NCBI GenBank assembly: GCA_012728295.1
Contig: JAAYFJ010000055.1
Span: 1 to 64,000 of the forward strand
Length of the DNA stretch: 64,000 nucleotides
DNA from: Tissierellia bacterium
Lineage (GTDB): Bacteria > Bacillota > Clostridia > Tissierellales > Peptoniphilaceae
Direction of reading: 5' to 3'
The notes beneath the pieces were generated by a model. The model was not told where the DNA came from and ran no database searches. It saw only the letters and a program-made list of their open reading frames with translations. This document shows positions 1 through 7,780 of this stretch, in pieces. Made by a program: the position numbers and the translations under genes. Every line of letters starts with the position of its first letter. The first letter of the stretch is position 1.

Positions 1-368
1 ATATATACTCCTATATGTCCAGGACGCCATAGTGCCAATCCTGGTACTTCTGGTAGGGTGCTAATTGGTCCCTTGCGTTTAGATAAGTTGTACATACCGT
101 CAGCTGTCGTGTCTTGACTGCCATTGTAACGGATATTCCCATCACTCCACCATAGGTAGGACTTTATTAGTCCCACACAGTCAGCACAGCGTCTGTTAAG
201 CCAATTGGCCTGTATATGGTCTGCGTATCTCCCTACTTCTCTTGGATATTGGCGGTACAACTGATTGTAGTTGTCCCGGGTTAGCACTCGTCCAAAGCTT
301 CCCCATACATAGCCCCATCTTTGAGACAGCGCCATCTTGCAATGTTCTACCAATCCTATATTGTTCAT
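1..368 (-). CDS. Endolysin, NlpC/P60-like peptidase (3' end outside window)
   Basis: Start ATG at 368 overlaps the stop of the upstream holin-like gene in an ATGA junction. The visible 122 residues carry a WGYVWGSFG start, a CADCVGLIK segment that matches the catalytic-cysteine region of NlpC/P60 and related amidases, and a PGHIGVYI segment that supplies the expected catalytic histidine. The frame is open to base 1, so the gene continues outside the window, where a cell-wall binding domain may lie. The enzyme would cut peptide bonds in peptidoglycan and release phage at the end of the lytic cycle. Its position directly after a membrane-coiled-coil protein supports a lysis cassette. The family call is from motifs only; the exact bond cleaved is unknown. 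Confidence 0.75.
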   Translation of the reverse strand, partial: MNNIGLVEHCKMALSQRWGYVWGSFGRVLTRDNYNQLYRQYPREVGRYADHIQANWLNRRCADCVGLIKSYLWWSDGNIRYNGSQDTTADGMYNLSKRKGPISTLPEVPGLALWRPGHIGVY

Positions 369-655
369 TGTTTTGTCTCCAATCTATTTAACCTTGACTC
401 ATGCTCTATTATAGATTTTTCATGCAAAGCTTCTTGCTTGATTAAATAATCTAAAAAGTCTGAATGTTTATTTAATCTTTTATCGTGTCTCTCGTCAGTT
501 TCTGTTAAGTGATCTATTAAAATGGTGAATTTCTGCACACTTAAATCCAGCTGCCTGATGGGACTGGTAATCTTCCATATCCCAAAGAAGATAGTAAAAA
601 TCGGCGGAATAACCATGGCAAAAACAATACCTAATATTTCATTTTGATTTATCAT
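365..655 (-). CDS. Holin-like / XhlA-type membrane protein
   Basis: This 96-residue protein has one hydrophobic segment near the N-terminus (about residues 7-26) followed by a charged helical region with heptad-like spacing (about 30-95). That layout fits XhlA/hemolysin-type lysis accessory proteins in PBSX-like phages, although those usually carry the membrane segment at the C-terminus, so topology is reversed here. It overlaps the endolysin start by four bases, which suggests translational coupling. The ribosome binding site GGAGGTGAGG is excellent and lies next to a G+C-rich hairpin. The likely role is in membrane permeabilisation or delivery of the endolysin. It could instead be a spanin-like or unknown membrane protein. 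Confidence 0.55.
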   Translation of the reverse strand: MINQNEILGIVFAMVIPPIFTIFFGIWKITSPIRQLDLSVQKFTILIDHLTETDERHDKRLNKHSDFLDYLIKQEALHEKSIIEHESRLNRLETKQ

Positions 656-659
656 TCCT

Positions 660-700
660 CACCTCCCCCACAAAGGGGTGGCGCCACAGGGGCGCCTGTT
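660..700 (-). promoter_or_regulatory. G+C-rich hairpins overlapping the holin-like gene's ribosome binding site
   Basis: In an otherwise AT-rich region, two hairpins sit just before the holin-like gene: one using GGCGCC at 680-685 and 691-696 (or ACAGG/CCTGT around GGCG), and one pairing CCCC with GGGG across TTTGT, whose 3' arm runs straight into the GGAGG Shine-Dalgarno. No U-tract follows, so a terminator is unlikely. Masking of the ribosome binding site to delay lysis is an inference. Confidence 0.4.
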
Positions 701-703
701 GTC

Positions 704-937
704 TTAGCCTTCATTGGCAGCGTTTTGCTCATCAATCAGCTCTTGAACTAATGCCCTTAGATTCCACCTAGTGGGCACTTTTTCAATCGGGTTACCATAT
801 AGGTACACCCAAGAGAACCACGCTAGTACTACTGGATTGTCTTTTGTTAGAATCAACATTTTCACTACTCCCTTCATAAAAAATATTATAAAAATAGCGC
901 CAGCCCCTATGGCTAACGCTAGTCCTACCCAAATCAT
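704..937 (-). CDS. Small phage protein, possible second holin or XkdX/CD1375-like protein
   Basis: The frame gives 77 residues with a hydrophobic N-terminal 22 residues followed by a soluble part. Two starts are plausible. The ATG at 937 overlaps the stop of the preceding small gene in an ATGA junction. The internal ATG at 859, which makes a protein of about 51 residues, has a GGGAG site at good spacing. The short form resembles small tail-adjacent proteins (XkdX or CD1375 type) that end tail operons; the long form would be a single-span membrane protein and could act in lysis. Function is not established from sequence. Confidence 0.5.
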   Translation of the reverse strand: MIWVGLALAIGAGAIFIIFFMKGVVKMLILTKDNPVVLAWFSWVYLYGNPIEKVPTRWNLRALVQELIDEQNAANEG

Positions 938-1092
938 GGCAATGGTGGCATTAATGGTTCTTCCTCTTCACCGCCACCCTGCATTAACATCATTGTCATT
1001 GTTACAAAGCCTTTGTCCACCTTCTCATTAAGTTCCTCTAAAGAAGGTGTTGGCCTTCCGGTCAAAGGCTTTGGATTAAATATCTGTACCAT
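934..1092 (-). CDS. Small acidic phage protein (52 residues)
   Basis: This short gene begins at an ATG that shares its A with the stop of the tail fibre gene upstream (TAATG junction) and ends overlapping the next gene (ATGA). The protein has a methionine-rich helix (TMTMMLMQ) and an acidic, proline-rich tail. Tight coupling on both sides is the main argument that it is real. It matches no family I recognise; small proteins at this place in PBSX-like operons are usually of unknown function. Confidence 0.55.
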   Translation of the reverse strand: MVQIFNPKPLTGRPTPSLEELNEKVDKGFVTMTMMLMQGGGEEEEPLMPPLP

Positions 1093-2693
1093 TAGCTAAA
1101 ACTACCTCCTATCCCTGTCAGCTGACATTCAGATGTAGCTGTTCCTTTTTCCATGATTACTTTCACGCCTACTCCCCATTTTTCAGCGGTCTTGACTGAA
1201 TTGGCAAGGTTTGCAGCCCTCTCTGCAAGTACGACCTCTGTAATGTCTTCCCAAGTTGGCGCAGTGTCATTTCCATTATTACAAGCAAAAACTCGTACGT
1301 TGCAACCAACGGGCTTCTTCCACACAGGCTGAACGTTTATCTTCTTTGCAGCAGCGTCTGTATCAGCTACTCTTACTATTACTTCAAGTCTAGGAACATG
1401 CCTTGTAAAAGTATACGTTCTAGTGGATCTACCCCCTAAAGAATCTGTTGCCACTATCTTCAGCGTGTGCAGACCAGGCTTTGTTTTAATCCACTCATTT
1501 GATGTTAATTTCCAAGTGTTGCTTTGGTTTTGCGTAAACTGTTCAGTGGTTTTTATTACTGCTCCATCTAATATTAGCTGTACTGTAACGTCATCTGCTT
1601 CTGTGTCTGTCACGCTATAAGTTACTGTTGGTGGCGTAGTTAGTGTTCCAAAATCCTTATCACTGCCGGATATGATAGGTGGAGCATTGGTCCTACGGAA
1701 TGTGTATCTTCTGTAATTCGTTCCACCTTTTGTATCACTTACTGCAATTTCAACGGTATTAGTTTCGTTCAGTTCAAGCGCCTGAATTCTTTCATCCGAG
1801 ATGGTAAAAGATAGCGTTTCATTTTTAGGGGCATTCTCAAAGCGTTTGATTTCTACTCTATTTAGCCTTACAGCAGCTGTAATTACATCTGATGGGTCCT
1901 CATCATCTACTTGGAAAATCACAGTAAAAGCACTGTTCTTACTACCCAAATCACCGTCAGAACCACTAATTGTGGGCGCGTTATTAACCTTTTCCCAGAA
2001 ATATTTCCGCTCTGTAGATGTCTTTCCATCATGCGCCTTAATGGTTAGTGTGTGGCTACCCATTCCATAGTTTTTAATCTGAACTTGAAGAGCGTTTTGT
2101 ACACCTAAGCTAATCGGTGTTGGTGCCTGTATCTGCAGGTCATCCATTAAGATTTCTACTTTTACGGAATCACCTTCAGCGTCAGTCACCATATACTCAA
2201 CCTGAAAATCCGTATTCTTTCCGCCTAAATCCAAGTTTGCGCCTGAGATAATAGGCCCCGTATTAGCCAAACCATCACGGACATACCAATACTCTCCAGC
2301 TTTGCCATCTAGTGGATAAGTGTTTTCTTCAGCCACTACTGTATCTAGATAGACTCCTTTGGTGTCTTTGTTGATATAGTACGACTCGACTCGACCTTGT
2401 GCTGTACCCCACCACCAAAAATATCCGCCCGGACTTGAATCATATACTTGTCTATATGCACAACTCTGTACTGTTTTGCCATCCGAAGATACATCATAGT
2501 ATCTTGTTCTTTCAGTGCTTCCTGCTATATATTCACCTGTTAAGCTTATTTTTCCGTCGCTAGACACAGTGTACCCTGAATAACCAGAAGATTCTGGGTG
2601 TGAAGATTGTCCCGTATATTCAGAGAACTTTATGCGGTACCGAGTTTCTCTTACCGTATTTACAGTATATTTTTTCCATCTATATATCGCCAT
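1092..2693 (-). CDS. Tail fibre / receptor-binding protein with three Ig-like repeats
   Basis: The protein has 533 residues. Residues 1 to about 140 form an N-terminal module (RWKKY start, then a DTVVAEENTYPLDGK motif and YWYVRD) that is shared with the protein at 3431-3961. Next come three repeats of about 95 residues, each opening with a PxISGxDxDxG motif and containing a V-x-D-x-E-x-D-x-V core; this is typical of Ig-like or cadherin-like beta-sandwich modules in phage fibres. The last 100 residues are a distinct C-terminal domain. It lies between baseplate and lysis genes, the usual place for host-recognition proteins. It probably binds a cell-surface glycan or protein; the ligand is unknown. 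Confidence 0.7.
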   Translation of the reverse strand: MAIYRWKKYTVNTVRETRYRIKFSEYTGQSSHPESSGYSGYTVSSDGKISLTGEYIAGSTERTRYYDVSSDGKTVQSCAYRQVYDSSPGGYFWWWGTAQGRVESYYINKDTKGVYLDTVVAEENTYPLDGKAGEYWYVRDGLANTGPIISGANLDLGGKNTDFQVEYMVTDAEGDSVKVEILMDDLQIQAPTPISLGVQNALQVQIKNYGMGSHTLTIKAHDGKTSTERKYFWEKVNNAPTISGSDGDLGSKNSAFTVIFQVDDEDPSDVITAAVRLNRVEIKRFENAPKNETLSFTISDERIQALELNETNTVEIAVSDTKGGTNYRRYTFRRTNAPPIISGSDKDFGTLTTPPTVTYSVTDTEADDVTVQLILDGAVIKTTEQFTQNQSNTWKLTSNEWIKTKPGLHTLKIVATDSLGGRSTRTYTFTRHVPRLEVIVRVADTDAAAKKINVQPVWKKPVGCNVRVFACNNGNDTAPTWEDITEVVLAERAANLANSVKTAEKWGVGVKVIMEKGTATSECQLTGIGGSFS

Positions 2694-3121
2694 TAAACAG
2701 CCACCACCCTTTTATTCGGCACATCATGCCATCCATCTATAACAGCAAAATCGCTAGCATTCGCAAAGAATATGTTATTTGGCATGTTATTAATAGCAGC
2801 TCCTTTGAGAGCAACAACCTGTAATGTCAGGTGCTGAACATATTCAAGTAGCTCTTTGTGCTTCAACCAAAGCGCATATAAGAATAAATCCATATGCCCT
2901 AAGTTTTCCGCGTCTAAGTCAGTTCCTGCTTGATATATCTGCCCTTCGTAAATATCGTGTTTAATTAAGCCGTTTCCCAAATCTGTTTCTATGCGAACGT
3001 CCGGAAATTCGCTGACGTGGTCTTTGAACCTTATCATTGGATACATGTCCCAACCGCTTACCAATTTATTTATTTCTTCAATACTTCCCGTTTGGTAAGT
3101 CTGCATAGTTATATTATCCAT
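2693..3121 (-). CDS. Hypothetical tail-fibre-region protein
   Basis: A 142-residue protein with no signal peptide or membrane span. The stop overlaps the next gene's start (TAATG), so it belongs to the fibre operon. The central part is predicted to be helical and hydrophobic (LFLYALWLKHKELLEYVQHL), compatible with trimer formation or assembly with a fibre. I do not recognise the family. Its position between two paralogous fibre proteins suggests a fibre subunit, connector or assembly factor. Confidence 0.55.
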   Translation of the reverse strand: MDNITMQTYQTGSIEEINKLVSGWDMYPMIRFKDHVSEFPDVRIETDLGNGLIKHDIYEGQIYQAGTDLDAENLGHMDLFLYALWLKHKELLEYVQHLTLQVVALKGAAINNMPNNIFFANASDFAVIDGWHDVPNKRVVAV

Positions 3122-3434
3122 TCAACACCTCCTCTGCTGTTAGCATTCTTTCTTCTAGCCTTAGCGCAAATTTAGTCACTAGACTATATCTATTACTGCG
3201 TTCTACATTATGTGCCTTTTCCATAAGCACATCTCCATCTGCGTTTTTAAGACGTATAGACTCTATTGTTCCACTGCCGTTTCCTGTCTGGGTGTGAATT
3301 TTTATTAAATTGTCCTGCACTTCTTTGTGGATTATTGCAACCTGTTCTACGACTCCATCTACCGTTATTTCTGCAGTTGTAATACAGGATAGAATAAAGT
3401 TTGCTGTAGCTTTAATTAGCTTTTCTGTTATCAT
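3114..3434 (-). CDS. Hypothetical phage protein of the fibre operon
   Basis: A 106-residue protein that starts inside the stop of the upstream gene and overlaps the downstream gene by eight bases. It has an N-terminal amphipathic helix and a beta-rich middle with TVDGVVEQVAI and KIHTQTGNGSGTIESI. There are no membrane segments or catalytic motifs. Similar small proteins are found in tail-fibre clusters of Firmicutes phages, but no role can be assigned. Confidence 0.5.
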   Translation of the reverse strand: MITEKLIKATANFILSCITTAEITVDGVVEQVAIIHKEVQDNLIKIHTQTGNGSGTIESIRLKNADGDVLMEKAHNVERSNRYSLVTKFALRLEERMLTAEEVLNG

Positions 3435-3961
3435 AGTAACCGCTTCACCTCCCCGTTATCGTTATAGTGTGCTTCTCTAACTGTCTTTATAGTTCCGTTG
3501 TCATTATAGTAAACTTCTTTAGCCATTTTTACTGCACTGTCATTATTAAGGCATAAGCCTAGTTGTACATCTCTCACATACCAATAATCTCCGGATTTAC
3601 CATCTAACGGGTATGTGTTTTCTTCAGCCACCACTGTATCTATATATTCGCCCTCGCTATAAACTGTTTTACTGCTTGATCTAATAGTTCCTTCGGATTT
3701 ATGTGTAGCATAACCTATTAAATAGAATTTTGTTACTCCGCCGTTGTTTCCCAGTGTGTACCGTGTAGCCGTGGTTGATGAATCAATATAAGCTCCCGTC
3801 AACTCCGCCTTACCAGTAGACTGGTTAATAATGTAACCGGCTCTCCCTGGAACCGAGATGTGGTTGTACTCATAGAAATCTATCGGCTCTCCAAAAGACA
3901 TGTAGTACGTTTTTTCGGTTCTTTTGTTTAGGTTGTATTTCTTCCATCTGCATAATGTCAT
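3431..3961 (-). CDS. Short tail fibre protein sharing an N-terminal module with the 533-residue fibre
   Basis: The 176-residue protein starts MTLCRWKKY and contains DTVVAEENTYPLDGK followed by a GxYWYVRD-type motif, matching the N-terminal ~140 residues of the fibre at 1092-2693. After that module it ends in two copies of a YNDNGxxK motif instead of Ig-like repeats. The shared block probably attaches to the baseplate or to a partner, with the variable C-terminus facing the host. The pair looks like duplicates that exchanged tips. Its start lies one base past the stop of the collagen-like fibre. Confidence 0.6.
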   Translation of the reverse strand: MTLCRWKKYNLNKRTEKTYYMSFGEPIDFYEYNHISVPGRAGYIINQSTGKAELTGAYIDSSTTATRYTLGNNGGVTKFYLIGYATHKSEGTIRSSSKTVYSEGEYIDTVVAEENTYPLDGKSGDYWYVRDVQLGLCLNNDSAVKMAKEVYYNDNGTIKTVREAHYNDNGEVKRLL

Positions 3962-3962
3962 T

Positions 3963-5168
3963 CTATATCACCAACCCCACAGCCCCATTAGGCAGCTGAG
4001 TTTCCGTTGGAGTGGACGTAAACACATAAATACTACGCACCTGTCCATCATGTCCACTATTGTTAGCGATTAGCTTCCCTGTCATAGTTCCACCAGATTT
4101 ACTTAATTTGTTTGAGTTCAAGTTATTAACAGACTGTTTAACAGTTGCTATTGATTCAGATAACACTTTCCCCTGATTTGCCGTAAGCGCTTTTGTGTTA
4201 TCGGTTGAACTTAAACTATCAACCAGTTGTAAAGGATCTCCTTTATCTCCTTTTGGCCCTACATCTCCCGTATCTCCTTTATCTCCTTTTGGCCCTACAT
4301 CTCCCGTATCGCCTTTCGGCCCAATCGGTCCCTCTGGTCCTGCCGGACCTGCTGGCCCTTGCGGACCTACTTCACCTTGTGCACCAGTAGCTCCTCTATC
4401 ACCTTTGATACCTTGCGGACCCACATCTCCTTGAATCCCGCGTTCTCCCTGCGGGCCTTGTGGACCAGGTAACCCCTGAATACCTTGAGCGCCTGTATCA
4501 CCTTTCGCGCCCGTTGCACCTGTAGCGCCTGTTTCTCCCTTGTCACCTTTAGGTCCTTGTATATCGCCTACGTCAACCCATTTGGTCCCTTGCCATGCCC
4601 AAAGTCTTCCCACTATAAAATAAGCATCTCCGGGATTTCCCGTTATAGGCAGCGCTGCTTCAGATTCGACCGAGCCTAATATTTTAATTCCAGCGCCCAT
4701 CTCTCCCTTAGGGCCTATATCTCCTTGTGGACCTTGTGGTCCCCGGGGACCCGTTGCTCCTGTATCCCCCTGCGGTCCTTGTCTTCCCTCGGCACCTCTG
4801 GGTCCTGTCGGTCCCTGAATTCCCTGAATACCTTGTTCTCCCTGTGGTCCTACTGGTCCTACTTCACCTTTAGGGCCCTGGATTCCCTGTTCTCCCTTTA
4901 TTCCTCTTAGCCCTTGAACTCCTCGTTCTCCTCTTGGTCCTTCTGGTCCTTCTGGCCCTTGGGGTCCTACCTCGCCTTGTGGTCCAATCGGTCCAACCTG
5001 ATATGGCAAGTCATTCCAGCGTTTAACACCATCGCCAAACTTACTATATCCTGTATCATACTCAACCATCTGTTCCCCGGCCAACGGCATTGGATTAGTG
5101 CGTTCTAGATACTCCCTAGTGCCTCCGCGGTGAACGAATCTACCAATATGTGTTACATCTTTTTTCAT
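3963..5168 (-). CDS. Collagen-like tail fibre protein
   Basis: The 401-residue protein has three parts. Residues 1-58 form an N-terminal domain (GRFVHRGG...MVEYDTGYSKFGDG) seen in phage fibres and hyaluronate-lyase-like proteins. Residues about 59-157 and 206-315 are uninterrupted G-x-y collagen repeats rich in GPQGP and GPKGD. They flank a small globular module (about 158-205, GDAYFIVGRLWAWQG) seen in many phage collagen-like proteins. The C-terminal 85 residues include an SKSGGTMTGKL motif common to phage fibre tips. The collagen parts would form a rigid triple helix. At DNA level a perfect 36-bp tandem duplication (4238-4309) lies in the second repeat block. Confidence 0.85.
   Translation of the reverse strand: MKKDVTHIGRFVHRGGTREYLERTNPMPLAGEQMVEYDTGYSKFGDGVKRWNDLPYQVGPIGPQGEVGPQGPEGPEGPRGERGVQGLRGIKGEQGIQGPKGEVGPVGPQGEQGIQGIQGPTGPRGAEGRQGPQGDTGATGPRGPQGPQGDIGPKGEMGAGIKILGSVESEAALPITGNPGDAYFIVGRLWAWQGTKWVDVGDIQGPKGDKGETGATGATGAKGDTGAQGIQGLPGPQGPQGERGIQGDVGPQGIKGDRGATGAQGEVGPQGPAGPAGPEGPIGPKGDTGDVGPKGDKGDTGDVGPKGDKGDPLQLVDSLSSTDNTKALTANQGKVLSESIATVKQSVNNLNSNKLSKSGGTMTGKLIANNSGHDGQVRSIYVFTSTPTETQLPNGAVGLVI
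4238..4309 (-). repeat. 36-bp tandem duplication within collagen-like coding sequence
   Basis: Two identical 36-bp units (4238-4273 and 4274-4309) encode 12 residues each of G-x-y repeat. The length is a multiple of nine bases, so triple-helix register is preserved. Such repeats can change copy number by slippage. Confidence 0.85.
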
Positions 5169-5908
5169 TAATCCACCTCCCCTATTACAAATATGTCAGC
5201 CTCATCCAGGGCTTCATACTGCTGTACATTCGTATAGTTAACATTATCTGGCGCCAATTTCGTCTTGTGCTGTCCAACCTTCTTAACCCAATCTTTAGCA
5301 GTGTATTCTCCCGCATTGATGTCCAGCGTTGCTTCTATGCGCTCTCCACAGTTCATTACATAAGGCTTGATTCCGCAGGTTATTTCACCGCATTTATAGC
5401 GCCTAGAACGGTGAGCGGCAAAGGCTGTGTTCAGTGTTAAAACTGTGTGCCAGCAAACCCATATGTTTATCCCTAAGTGTGCCGGTACTACTATATCAAT
5501 ACTGTCTAAAACATTGGTTGTAAGACTATCATTGATTACTTCTAACCTAAACATGTAATTCTCATACTCTTTTACAAAACGAACGTAATATCCAAAACCT
5601 TTACAAATGGACACTATCAGCTCTCTAGTAGTTACTGCTCTGCTCCTTAATCTAGCAGATAGACGTTGTATTCTGTCATTAACAGATGATTTAGTTTTCT
5701 TAAGCCCAAAGATTTCATCTAACCTATCAAGAACAGGATTTGGGTTTTCCAGGCGTGTTATTGAATTAATAAACGAGCCCCAAAGCACTTCTTGGACTCG
5801 TTTATCTACTCTTATAAACTCCTGATCCTCAGCATAAAATAAATCATCAAAATCAGGAATCTGTCCTATGAATTTTGGAAGGTTCTTTTTAAACCTCTCT
5901 CCTCTCAT
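5168..5908 (-). CDS. Baseplate protein, YmfQ/Mu gp48-like (DUF2313)
   Basis: A 246-residue protein following the baseplate J-like gene by a four-base overlap, the conserved place for YmfQ/DUF2313 proteins (Mu gp48 type, PBSX XkdU). It contains the typical LDRLDEIFGL stretch and a middle domain with IVVPAHLG, which introduces the conserved C-terminal part of the family. The protein would sit at the baseplate rim and connect J-like wedges with fibres. The C-terminal 80 residues, with a cysteine cluster (KCGEITCGIK...NCGER), extend beyond the minimal family. Confidence 0.75.
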   Translation of the reverse strand: MRGERFKKNLPKFIGQIPDFDDLFYAEDQEFIRVDKRVQEVLWGSFINSITRLENPNPVLDRLDEIFGLKKTKSSVNDRIQRLSARLRSRAVTTRELIVSICKGFGYYVRFVKEYENYMFRLEVINDSLTTNVLDSIDIVVPAHLGINIWVCWHTVLTLNTAFAAHRSRRYKCGEITCGIKPYVMNCGERIEATLDINAGEYTAKDWVKKVGQHKTKLAPDNVNYTNVQQYEALDEADIFVIGEVD

Positions 5909-6987
5909 ACTATCACCACTTCTCCAACTATTGGAATCTGCTCCACTTCCAGTCTAACATTCTCTTTTTTATTGTTCATTGTGGCTGTAACTACATCTAA
6001 TACGCCATCTATATCCATTACTATATCTATCATCTTTGCATAGGATACCATTGTAAATGAAATATCTTCTTTTCTTCTGGTAGGCTCACCGGCATAAGAT
6101 GTTTTTCGATAATACTTGTCTAACTTCTCTTTTATCTCCGCCTTTACAATGTCTTTATCTGTCCCTGTTTTTAATGTTAGCGTAAGGTTTATATTTATAG
6201 CTATCTCTGTAGCAGTTGTTACAGTTAAGTTTGCTCCTATAGGAGCTAGCTCTGTTCCTTGACCATCATCAGGGTCTATATAATTTTTAACTTTGTTAAT
6301 CAATTCAGTAGTAGCTGCTCTGGCATTACTATCTAGAATAGATACTTTAACTGTACCAGGACCGTTCCATAACGGGAATACCAATACCCTTCCAACTCCC
6401 TGTACAGACAGCGCCCAGTGCATATAGTGATAAGCATTGCCCGAAGTGCCAGGATATCGAATATACAAAAGCAACCGATTTCTAAAGCTCTCATCATCTT
6501 CAATATCCACACCGCCCCTAAACTCTTCATTATCGACTCTAGTAATTCCATTTATACCACGATAATCTTCAATAGCATTCTCTGGTACATTTCCTTTTTT
6601 ACCTAAAGTAGTACATTCACACATTAACCTAATATTAGTATCTTCAATGGTTCCACTTTCCAGTGTCTTAAAACTTAATGTATCAGATCTTACTATTGCC
6701 CCTATAGGGATAATGGTTCCTGACGGGCCATAGAATGTAACATAACCCCTTGATGCCGTTGCTTTTTTTCTCTCTAGACCATAATCTAATGCCTTGCGGT
6801 CTAAATATTCATCTTCAGCAGTATCTACAAAATGCATGTCATTAACCCAGTCAATGTACTTATATACTCTCTCTAACTCCACACCTACGGCCTGTGCATT
6901 ATCTGAGCCCAAAGAGCCTTCTATTTTATTAGCTGGATTTCTTAACTCTTGTTTAATTCTTCTTATAATTAAATCGGAACTGTACAT
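5905..6987 (-). CDS. Baseplate J-like protein (XkdT / Mu gp47 family)
   Basis: The 360-residue protein has the features of baseplate wedge protein J: an N-terminal helical part (DWVNDMHFVDTAEDEYLDRKALDYGLER), a beta domain with GAIVRSDTLSFKT, the RGGVDIEDDESFRNRLL motif and the GNAYHYMHWALSVQGVGRVLVFPLWNGPGTV core, which is diagnostic of the family. It forms the baseplate wedges that trigger sheath contraction. Its overlap with XkdS-like and YmfQ-like genes is conserved in contractile-tailed Firmicutes phages. Confidence 0.9.
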   Translation of the reverse strand: MYSSDLIIRRIKQELRNPANKIEGSLGSDNAQAVGVELERVYKYIDWVNDMHFVDTAEDEYLDRKALDYGLERKKATASRGYVTFYGPSGTIIPIGAIVRSDTLSFKTLESGTIEDTNIRLMCECTTLGKKGNVPENAIEDYRGINGITRVDNEEFRGGVDIEDDESFRNRLLLYIRYPGTSGNAYHYMHWALSVQGVGRVLVFPLWNGPGTVKVSILDSNARAATTELINKVKNYIDPDDGQGTELAPIGANLTVTTATEIAININLTLTLKTGTDKDIVKAEIKEKLDKYYRKTSYAGEPTRRKEDISFTMVSYAKMIDIVMDIDGVLDVVTATMNNKKENVRLEVEQIPIVGEVVIV

Positions 6988-7427
6988 ATCACATGCTCCA
7001 TTCTATCCTCAAACACAGAAGTAAAATATACATCAGCCTCAAGGACTGATTTCACTTCCCTTAGTTCTATTTTGTCAATCGAAACAATAGAAGGATGTAC
7101 TATCAATGTTTCAATAATATATCTTTTAATTTCTTCTTTTTTCAGTTTGTCAGAAATAACTTCCCCGACCAGAGTAAAAACTTCCGTTCCAAATTGGTCA
7201 GAATAAGCCCTATATCTAAATCTGTCTGTCCTTACTGCTTTATAAATCCAAATCTTTAAAGCCTCATTACCATATACATAGTAGTGTTTTCCATCCTCTG
7301 TTTTTAGTTCGTTTTTATGGAAGTCATAAGCATAGTCGCAGAAATCTTCTTTATCAGGTAGGTCAAACTCCAAATCTTCTATTTTGACCTCAACATCTGT
7401 ACTAAAATTTTTAGGCAATACACTCAA
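6969..7427 (-). CDS. Baseplate protein XkdS-like (DUF2634)
   Basis: A 152-residue gp25-like baseplate protein. The segment around YGNEALKIWIYKAVRTDRFRYRAYSDQFG matches the conserved DUF2634/XkdS core, with a C-terminal part (ETLIVHPSIVSIDKIE) typical of gp25/lysozyme-like wedge proteins. It lies directly upstream of the J-like gene with an 18-base overlap, the standard order R-S-T in PBSX. It is a structural wedge component with no enzymatic activity expected. Confidence 0.8.
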   Translation of the reverse strand: MSVLPKNFSTDVEVKIEDLEFDLPDKEDFCDYAYDFHKNELKTEDGKHYYVYGNEALKIWIYKAVRTDRFRYRAYSDQFGTEVFTLVGEVISDKLKKEEIKRYIIETLIVHPSIVSIDKIELREVKSVLEADVYFTSVFEDRMEHVICTVPI

Positions 7428-7780
7428 GCAATCACCACCCTGTTATGAACTATAAAAGAATCTCCTCTATCGCTCACAGCTATTAAGTCACCTACTTTAA
7501 ACAATTTCTCATAGTCATCAGGGTCCAATTCTAAATCACCAATATCAACAGTCGCATTTCCTTTGATAGTATCTGGAGTAACACATGTTATTTCGCTGTG
7601 TTGTTTGATTCTATCTACAGCCGGAAGATACACCGTAAAGTCATTGGAATTATATTCTGACCCGTTTATTGTAAAGGTGAAAGGCTTTAGCTTCAGTACT
7701 TTTCCTATTTCAACAGCTGCTTTTAAACCCTCATCTTTTTTGCCGTTATATAAGAGTTCAAGTGTCTTAGTCATTTCCAT
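7424..7780 (-). CDS. Tail/baseplate protein XkdR-like (DUF2577)
   Basis: A 118-residue protein in the XkdR position, overlapping the XkdS-like gene by four bases. The C-terminal segment, KLFKVGDLIAVSDRGDSFIVHNRV, is a typical oligonucleotide/oligosaccharide-fold beta pattern of DUF2577, ending in the KVGD...V signature. It is likely part of the baseplate hub or spike assembly. Length is normal for the family. Confidence 0.75.
   Translation of the reverse strand: MEMTKTLELLYNGKKDEGLKAAVEIGKVLKLKPFTFTINGSEYNSNDFTVYLPAVDRIKQHSEITCVTPDTIKGNATVDIGDLELDPDDYEKLFKVGDLIAVSDRGDSFIVHNRVVIA

Noticed and set aside
4193..4910. Plus-strand frames opposite the collagen-like gene
   Set aside because: They are low-complexity mirror images of the G-x-y repeats.
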